DNA of 10,552 nucleotides from Chloroflexota bacterium. Lineage in GTDB: Bacteria; Chloroflexota; UBA6077. Positions 5,648 to 10,552 of this stretch are shown here, piece after piece. The stretch covers positions 1 to 10,552 of the forward strand of contig JAJZRD010000130.1 of assembly GCA_021845945.1 (NCBI GenBank), read 5' to 3'. The position numbers and the translations under genes were made by a program. The stretch's first letter is position 1. Each line of letters starts with the position of its first letter. The notes beneath the pieces are model-generated. The model had not been told where the DNA came from. It ran no database searches and worked only from the letters and a program-made list of their open reading frames with translations.

Positions 5648-6061
5648 ATGCGGTTGCGCTATCGCTTCGTTTCGGTGGAATACGGAAGGCCTGCCCAGGT
5701 GGACAAAGGGCAGCGGTCCGGCTGGAGTCGCTTCTACCCCATGCCCTATGCCCGCGGGGACACCTGGCGGCCTCCCACCGACGTCTACGAGACCGACGAA
5801 CACATCGTGGTGATGATGGAGTTGGCTGGGGTCAGGGAAGAGGACATCGAGGTAACCATCTTCAACGATATCCTGGTCGTTTCCGGCGGCCGGCAGGACG
5901 TCCATCGCCCGGAGAAGGTTCTGTATCACGAGATGGGCATCAACTTCGGCCGTTTCCGCAGCGAGGTCTTCTTGCCCCTTCGGGTGAGCCCCGAGTGCGT
6001 CGAGGCTCGCTACGAGAACGGCTTCCTCTACATCTGGCTACTGAAGAGCTGCCAGCCGTAA
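5648..6061 (+). CDS. Small heat-shock protein (Hsp20/alpha-crystallin family)
   Basis: A 137-residue ATP-independent holdase that would bind unfolding proteins in the cytoplasm. The alpha-crystallin domain spans about residues 40-133: it opens with WRPPTDVYETD, continues with the ELAGVREEDIEV strand-turn and FLPLRVSPECVEARYENGFL, and ends at LYIWLLK. The usual NGVLTVTLPK is altered to NGFLYIWLLK. The chain stops at SCQP, so the C-terminal IXI motif that links dimers into oligomers is missing. That could mean smaller assemblies. ATG 5648 has GGGGAGGA 5 nt upstream; an in-frame GTG at 5630 lacks such a site. It lies 30 nt ahead of lon, so the two are probably one heat-responsive transcript in which Hsp20 holds clients and Lon degrades them. 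Confidence 0.88.
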   Translation: MRLRYRFVSVEYGRPAQVDKGQRSGWSRFYPMPYARGDTWRPPTDVYETDEHIVVMMELAGVREEDIEVTIFNDILVVSGGRQDVHRPEKVLYHEMGINFGRFRSEVFLPLRVSPECVEARYENGFLYIWLLKSCQP

Positions 6062-6091
6062 CGCCCTGCAACAGCTTAGGAGGAGATAGCG

Positions 6092-8548
6092 ATGACGGTT
6101 GACGACTTCGCCTCTGTGAACCTGGCGCCCGACGGCGAGAACCCAGACAAGGGCGACCTGCCTTTCGACGTGCCCATACTTCCCTTGAAAGATACGGTCG
6201 TTTACCCGCTCACCGTCGTGCCTTTGGCGGTTGGGCAGGAGCGATCTTTGAAGTTGGTGGACGACGTTGCCGCTCGGGACCGGTTGATCGGCCTGGTGGC
6301 CCAGCGCAACGCGGAGACTCAGCTGGCGGGTCCCGACGAGGTGTTCCATGTGGGAACCCTGGGGAAGATCCATCAGCTGCTGAAAATGCCCGACGGCACC
6401 ATTCGGCTGGTGATGCAGGGGCTGCAGCGGGTCCGCGTGCTGGAGTACAGCCAGGAGCAGCCCTACCTGATAGCCCGAGTCCAACCGATGCCGGAAACCG
6501 AGGAGGAGGGGCTGGAGGTAGACGCCATGGCTCGCAACGTGGTGAGCCTATTCCAGCAGCTCGTGAACCTCTCCCCCTACCTTCCAGACGAGCTGGTTGC
6601 CGCCGCCATGAACGTGGAGAGCTCCCGGCAGCTGGCCTACTTCGTGGCGATGAACCTGCGGCTGGAATTGGAGCAGCGCCAGCGGTTCCTGGAGACCGAC
6701 TCGATATCCGAGAAGCTCAAGGTGCTGACCGGCTACCTGAACAAGGAGCTGGAGGTGCTGGAGCTGGGCCGCAAGATCCAGAGCGAAGCCCAGGAGCAGA
6801 TGACCAAGGCCCAGCGGGATTACTACCTGCGGGAGCAGCTCAGGGCGATCCAGAAGCAGCTGGGTGAGGAAAGCCCGGAAGAGGCCGAGATCCGCGACTT
6901 GAGAGAGAAGGTGGAGAACTCCGGCATGCCGGAGGAGGCCCGCAAGGAGGCGGAGCGGGAGCTGTCCCGGCTGGAGAAGATCCCCTCGGCGTCGCCGGAG
7001 CACGGTGTCATCCGCAACTACCTGGACTGGCTGACCGCCCTTCCCTGGGACGTCAGCACCGGCAAGACCATCGACGTTGCGGAGGCCCGCCGGATCCTGG
7101 ACGAGGACCACTACGACCTGGAGAAGGTGAAGGACCGGATCCTGGAGTACCTGGCGGTCCGGAAGCTGAAGGAGGAGCGCCAGGAGGGTGAGGCCGATCC
7201 CTCCGCCATGAAGGAGCCTATCCTCTGCTTCGTCGGACCTCCCGGCGTCGGCAAGACCTCCCTGGGGCAGTCCATCGCCAGGGCCATGGGCCGGAAGTTC
7301 ATCCGCCAGTCGCTGGGCGGCGTGCGGGACGAGGCCGAGGTGCGGGGCCACCGGCGCACCTACATCGGCGCCATGCCCGGCCGAATCCTCCAGGCGATCC
7401 GGCGCGCCGAGTCCAACGACCCGGTCTTCATGATGGACGAGGTGGACAAGATCGGGGCGGACTGGCGTGGCGATCCCTCCTCGGCGCTGCTGGAGGTGCT
7501 GGATCCCGAGCAGAACAAGGACTTCCGGGACCACTACGTCGACGTGCCATTCGACCTCTCCAAGGTGATGTTCATCACCACGGCCAACACCCTGGAGACG
7601 ATCCCCGCCCCCCTGCGGGATCGGATGGAGATCCTCCAGCTGGCCGGCTACACCGAGGAGGAGAAGGTCCAGATCGCCAAGAGGTACATCGTCCTGAAGC
7701 AGATGAAGGCCCACGGGCTGAAGCCCGAGGAGGTCGCCGTCGAGGACGATGCCCTGCACACCATCGTTCGGGACTACACCCGAGAGGCCGGCGTCCGGAA
7801 CCTGGAGCGGGAGGTGGCCACCGTCTACCGGAAGGCGGCCAGGGAGATCGCCGAGGGGGTCGCGGCAACCGTTCAGGTCACTCCGGAGAAGGTGCGGGAG
7901 TATCTGGGCAGGCCGAGACACTTCGCCGAGGTGGCGGAGCGGGTCGACAGGCCCGGGGTCGTCACCGGCCTGGTGTGGACCCCGGTGGGTGGCGAGATAG
8001 TGTTCATCGAGGCGGCCTCGATGCCCGGCGCCAAGGTGCTGAAGCTGACGGGCCAGCTGGGGGACGTCATGCGGGAGTCGGCGGAGGCGGCCTACAGCTG
8101 CATTCGGTCCAGGCTGGCCAAGCTGGGGGCTCCCGAGAACTACTTCGAGAAGCACGACATCCACATCCACGTGCCGGCGGGTGCGGTCCCCAAGGATGGC
8201 CCCTCCGCGGGGGTCACCATGGCGACGGCCCTGGCCTCCATCGTCACCGGTCGGCCGGTGCGCCACGACGTGGCCATGACGGGCGAGATAACCCTGCTGG
8301 GCAAGGTGCTGCCCATCGGCGGCCTGAAGGAGAAGGTGCTGGGCGCCCACCGGGCGGGGATCACCACCATCATCCTGCCCAGGCGAAACGAAGGTGACCT
8401 GGAGGATCTGCCGGCGGAGCTGCGGGAGCAGATGGAGTTCGTGCCGGTGGAGACTATCGACGAGGTGCTGGCCAAGGCGCTGCTTCCGGCGAAGGAGGGC
8501 GAGAACTCCAAGGAGCACGCTCCGGTCGGCGAGGTCACATCCGCGTAG
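6092..8548 (+). CDS. lon: ATP-dependent Lon protease (LonA type)
   Basis: An 818-residue soluble AAA+ serine protease for misfolded and regulatory proteins, near the usual LonA size. The N-terminal substrate-binding domain starts about residue 24 ([15 protein letters not shown]) and runs to about 225, followed by a charged helical region to about 300. The ATPase has Walker [10 protein letters not shown] (382-390, K388), Walker B VFMMDE (D449, E450) and an arginine-finger region at LRDRME (508-513). The protease domain has S705 in PKDGPSAG and K748 in GGLKEK, matching the E. coli S679/K722 dyad spacing exactly. A perfect AGGAGG lies 8 nt before ATG 6092, predicting strong translation. There is no membrane segment, so it is not LonB. 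It is probably cotranscribed with hsp20 and ends at a palindromic terminator-like element. All catalytic residues are intact. Confidence 0.97.
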   Translation: MTVDDFASVNLAPDGENPDKGDLPFDVPILPLKDTVVYPLTVVPLAVGQERSLKLVDDVAARDRLIGLVAQRNAETQLAGPDEVFHVGTLGKIHQLLKMPDGTIRLVMQGLQRVRVLEYSQEQPYLIARVQPMPETEEEGLEVDAMARNVVSLFQQLVNLSPYLPDELVAAAMNVESSRQLAYFVAMNLRLELEQRQRFLETDSISEKLKVLTGYLNKELEVLELGRKIQSEAQEQMTKAQRDYYLREQLRAIQKQLGEESPEEAEIRDLREKVENSGMPEEARKEAERELSRLEKIPSASPEHGVIRNYLDWLTALPWDVSTGKTIDVAEARRILDEDHYDLEKVKDRILEYLAVRKLKEERQEGEADPSAMKEPILCFVGPPGVGKTSLGQSIARAMGRKFIRQSLGGVRDEAEVRGHRRTYIGAMPGRILQAIRRAESNDPVFMMDEVDKIGADWRGDPSSALLEVLDPEQNKDFRDHYVDVPFDLSKVMFITTANTLETIPAPLRDRMEILQLAGYTEEEKVQIAKRYIVLKQMKAHGLKPEEVAVEDDALHTIVRDYTREAGVRNLEREVATVYRKAAREIAEGVAATVQVTPEKVREYLGRPRHFAEVAERVDRPGVVTGLVWTPVGGEIVFIEAASMPGAKVLKLTGQLGDVMRESAEAAYSCIRSRLAKLGAPENYFEKHDIHIHVPAGAVPKDGPSAGVTMATALASIVTGRPVRHDVAMTGEITLLGKVLPIGGLKEKVLGAHRAGITTIILPRRNEGDLEDLPAELREQMEFVPVETIDEVLAKALLPAKEGENSKEHAPVGEVTSA

Positions 8549-8571
8549 GAGCCGGCGATCGAGGCTACCCC

Positions 8572-8611
8572 GTAGGGGCGGTTCGCGAACCGCCCCTACC
8601 TTCCCCTTTTT
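8572..8611 (+). terminator. Perfect 28-bp palindrome plus T-rich tail after lon
   Basis: Bases 8572-8599 form a perfect palindrome with half-site GTAGGGGCGGTTCG, 23 nt past the lon stop. It is followed by CTTCCCC and a run of five T. It could act as an intrinsic terminator for hsp20-lon. The GTAGGGGC ends are shared with the hairpin after groEL, so it is also likely a dispersed repeat. The remaining sequence up to groEL (8612-8736) holds no CIRCE element and no promoter I would defend. Confidence 0.6.
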
Positions 8612-8747
8612 CTCGGGTCATCTCACTTTCATACAGGAATCTTATGCGGTTCCGCCGCCATTCTTACGCCCCTCCCGGATCATGTCTTCACACCCTGTTC
8701 CCCCGGCGAGACTGTGGATTCCTTAGATGCGTTCGTAGGAGGGATGA

Positions 8748-10376
8748 ATGCCAGCGAAGCAGCTTGTCTACGACGAGAAGGCCAGGCAGTCCCTGAAGAG
8801 GGGCATGGACATCCTGGCCGAGGCCGTCAAGACCACCCTGGGACCCAAGGGTCGCAACGTGGCCCTCGACAAGAAGTGGGGAGCGCCCACGGTCACCCAC
8901 GACGGCGTGACGGTGGCCAAGGAGATCGAGCTGAAGGACTCCTTCGAGAACATGGGGGCTCAGCTGCTGAAGGAGGCCGCGACCAGGACCAACGACGTGG
9001 CGGGCGACGGTACCACCACAGCGACGGTGCTGGCCCAGGCGATCATCAACGAGGGGCTGAAGAACGTCGCCGCCGGCGCCAACCCGATGCAGTTGAAGCG
9101 GGGCATCGAGAAGGCGAGCGAGGCGGTAGTGGCCGAGATCAAGGCGATGGCGATGCCGGTCAAGGGCAAGGAGGAGATCGCGGACATCGCCACCATCTCC
9201 GCCGCCGATCCCGAGATCGGAGATCTGATCGCGGAGGTGATGGACAAGGTCGGCAAGGACGGCGTCATCACCGTCGAGGAGGGCCGCGGGCTCCGCTTCG
9301 AGACCGAGTATACCGAGGGGATGCAGTTCGACCGGGGCTACATCTCCGCTTACTTCGTCACCAACCCCGACCGGATGGAATCGGAACTGGAGGATCCCCT
9401 CATCCTGATCACCGACAAGAAGATCTCCGCCATCTCCGACATCCTGCCGGTGCTGGAGCGGATGCTGCAGACGGGCAAGAAGGAGCTGCTGATCATCGCC
9501 GAGGACGTGGAGGGCGAGGCCCTGGCCACCCTGGTGGTGAACAAGCTGCGGGGCACCATCAACGTTCTGGCCGTCAAGGCGCCCGGCTTCGGCGATCGTC
9601 GCAAGGCGATGCTGGAGGATATCTCCGTCCTGACGGACGGCGTGGTGATCTCGGAGGAGGTCGGCCGGAAGCTGGATGCGACCCAGATGGCCGACATGGG
9701 CGAGGCCAGGCGGGTGGTAGCCAACAAGGACGAGGCCACCATCATCGAGGGCAAGGGTGATGCCGCGGAGATCCAGGCTCGGATCAAGCAGATCAAGGCC
9801 CAGATCGACGAGACGACCTCCGATTACGACCGGGAGAAGCTGCAGGAGCGGATGGCCAAGCTCTCCGGCGGCGTGGCCGTCATCAAGGTGGGTGCCGCCA
9901 CCGAGGTCGAGCTGAAGGAGAGGAAGCATCGGGTCGAGGACGCCCTCTCGGCGACCCGAGCGGCAGTCGAGGAAGGCATCGTCCCCGGCGGCGGCGTGGC
10001 CCTGGTCAAGGCCATCTCCGGCCTGGACAAGCTGCAGCTCGAGGGCGACGTGGCGACCGGTGCCCAGATGCTGCGGCGTGCCCTGGAGGAGCCTATCCGG
10101 CAGATCGCCAAGAACGGCGGCATGGACGGCTCCGTAGTGCTGGAGGCGGTGCGACGGCTGCAGGCGGAGAAGAACGACGGGAACCTGGGCTACGACGTCA
10201 TGACCGGCCTCTACACCAACATGGTGGAGAGCGGGATCATCGATCCGGCCAAGGTGACCCGATCGGCCGTGGAGAACGCCGCCAGCATCGCGGCCATGGT
10301 GCTGACCACCGATGCGCTGGTTGCCGAGGTTCCGGAGGAGGAGAAGCCCGCGGCCCCGCCGATGCCGGAGTACTAG
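8748..10376 (+). CDS. groEL: Chaperonin GroEL (Hsp60)
   Basis: A 542-residue group I chaperonin subunit, full length, that would form double-ring folding chambers in the cytoplasm with GroES. ATP-site residues are in place: D52 in THDG, D87 in AGDGTTTAT, and D399 in RVEDAL equivalent to E. coli D398. The family signature [12 protein letters not shown] is at 406-417. The C-terminus is [13 protein letters not shown] instead of the flexible GGM repeat of E. coli, a change also found in other phyla. ATG 8748 has AGGAGGG 4 nt upstream. An ATG at 8744 is out of frame. No groES precedes it; the upstream gene is lon, so its co-chaperonin must be encoded elsewhere, and this could be one of several groEL copies. 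No CIRCE repeat is seen, so HrcA control is unlikely here. Confidence 0.97.
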   Translation: MPAKQLVYDEKARQSLKRGMDILAEAVKTTLGPKGRNVALDKKWGAPTVTHDGVTVAKEIELKDSFENMGAQLLKEAATRTNDVAGDGTTTATVLAQAIINEGLKNVAAGANPMQLKRGIEKASEAVVAEIKAMAMPVKGKEEIADIATISAADPEIGDLIAEVMDKVGKDGVITVEEGRGLRFETEYTEGMQFDRGYISAYFVTNPDRMESELEDPLILITDKKISAISDILPVLERMLQTGKKELLIIAEDVEGEALATLVVNKLRGTINVLAVKAPGFGDRRKAMLEDISVLTDGVVISEEVGRKLDATQMADMGEARRVVANKDEATIIEGKGDAAEIQARIKQIKAQIDETTSDYDREKLQERMAKLSGGVAVIKVGAATEVELKERKHRVEDALSATRAAVEEGIVPGGGVALVKAISGLDKLQLEGDVATGAQMLRRALEEPIRQIAKNGGMDGSVVLEAVRRLQAEKNDGNLGYDVMTGLYTNMVESGIIDPAKVTRSAVENAASIAAMVLTTDALVAEVPEEEKPAAPPMPEY

Positions 10377-10404
10377 GCCGATAGCAACGACGTTTCCGTC
10401 GGTT

Positions 10405-10451
10405 GTAAGGGCGAAGCATTTCGCGCCTGGCGCGAAATGCTTCGCCCCTAC
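10405..10451. terminator. Strong hairpin after groEL, GTAGGGGC family
   Basis: Arms 10405-10425 and 10431-10451 are complementary over 21 bp with one mismatch, around a CCTGG loop. The ends GTAAGGGCG and CGCCCCTAC match the palindrome after lon. Its place between convergent genes fits a bidirectional terminator, although the T-run (TTT) is short. It may primarily be a dispersed repeat. Confidence 0.6.
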
Positions 10452-10452
10452 T

Positions 10453-10484
10453 TTGGACTGCGGTGGCTTGGCGCCGCACTCCAA
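10453..10484. repeat. Imperfect GC hairpin between groEL and the LysM gene
   Basis: TTGGACTGCGGTGGC at 10453-10467 pairs with GCGCCGCACTCCAA at 10471-10484, with two mismatches and one bulge. It starts 2 nt after the preceding hairpin and ends 7 nt before the LysM gene's stop codon, so it would also lie in the 3' end of that minus-strand transcript. Similar 'GGAGTGCGGTGGC' hairpins occur in other bacterial intergenic regions, as I recall. Confidence 0.5.
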
Positions 10485-10490
10485 GTGGTC

Positions 10491-10552
10491 CTAGTCCGGG
10501 ATCTTCAGCTTCTGGCCGATCTGGAGGCTGTTGGAACTGGGAAGGACGTCGC
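10491..10552 (-). CDS. LysM-domain protein, C-terminal fragment
   Basis: Only the last 19 complete codons and the stop (CTA at 10491-10493 on the plus strand) are in the window; the gene continues past the right edge. The translated end reads DVLPSSNSLQIGQKLKIPD. The N-S-L-Q-I-G-Q-K-L-K-I-P pattern is the typical C-terminal half of a LysM repeat, a peptidoglycan/chitin-binding module of about 45 residues. The protein is therefore probably exported or cell-envelope associated, perhaps a hydrolase or peptidase carrying LysM at its end. It is convergent with groEL. With so little sequence, the rest of the protein cannot be stated. Confidence 0.6.
   Translation of the reverse strand, partial: DVLPSSNSLQIGQKLKIPD

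Noticed and set aside
8612..8736. groEL promoter at TCTTAT (8640-8645)
   Set aside because: Only 4 of 6 matches to the -10, with no acceptable -35 at 16-18 bp.

Overview
GC-rich bacterial chromosomal window carrying housekeeping and stress genes separated by repeat-laden intergenic DNA. The best lineage guess is Chloroflexota, probably Dehalococcoidia or a relative. This is inference from three things: the GroEL wording with a C-terminus ending in PPMPEY instead of a GGM tail, a DnaQ/UvrC-type nuclease fusion, and hairpin repeats of the 'TCATCCTGAGCG…' and 'GTAGGGGC…' types, which I recall from such genomes. No marker here fixes the taxon.

Layout. Positions 1-690 hold no credible gene but at least six repeat elements: two copies of an 86-88 bp hairpin element, a GC hairpin, a 27-bp tandem duplication, a perfect 22-bp inverted repeat with dRS3-like arms, a 20-bp tandem duplication and a degenerate hairpin. 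Next come two plus-strand metabolic genes: a D-isomer 2-hydroxyacid dehydrogenase of the phosphoglycerate dehydrogenase type (691-1653) and an MmgE/PrpD-family protein (1796-3139). A 370-bp gap (3140-3509) holds a possible terminator, a second hairpin and a good sigma70-like promoter.

That promoter probably drives a DNA-repair pair. The first gene encodes a DEDDh exonuclease fused to a GIY-YIG/UvrC N-terminal half (3510-5249). It overlaps by ATGA with a 90-residue protein that is only the helix-hairpin-helix (8-kDa) domain of an X-family DNA polymerase (5246-5518). An extended -10 promoter then precedes a proteostasis block: a small heat-shock protein (5648-6061) and Lon protease (6092-8548), 30 nt apart and probably one transcript, followed after a palindromic terminator-like element by GroEL (8748-10376) without GroES. 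Two hairpins separate groEL from the C-terminal end of a convergent minus-strand LysM-domain gene that runs off the right edge.

How they work together: Hsp20 would hold unfolding proteins, GroEL refold them and Lon degrade the failures. The nuclease pair would make an incision/processing unit for DNA damage. No phage, transposase, CRISPR or RNA gene was recognised. The least ordinary item is the nuclease plus free-standing polymerase-X domain pair, followed by the left-edge repeat cluster.
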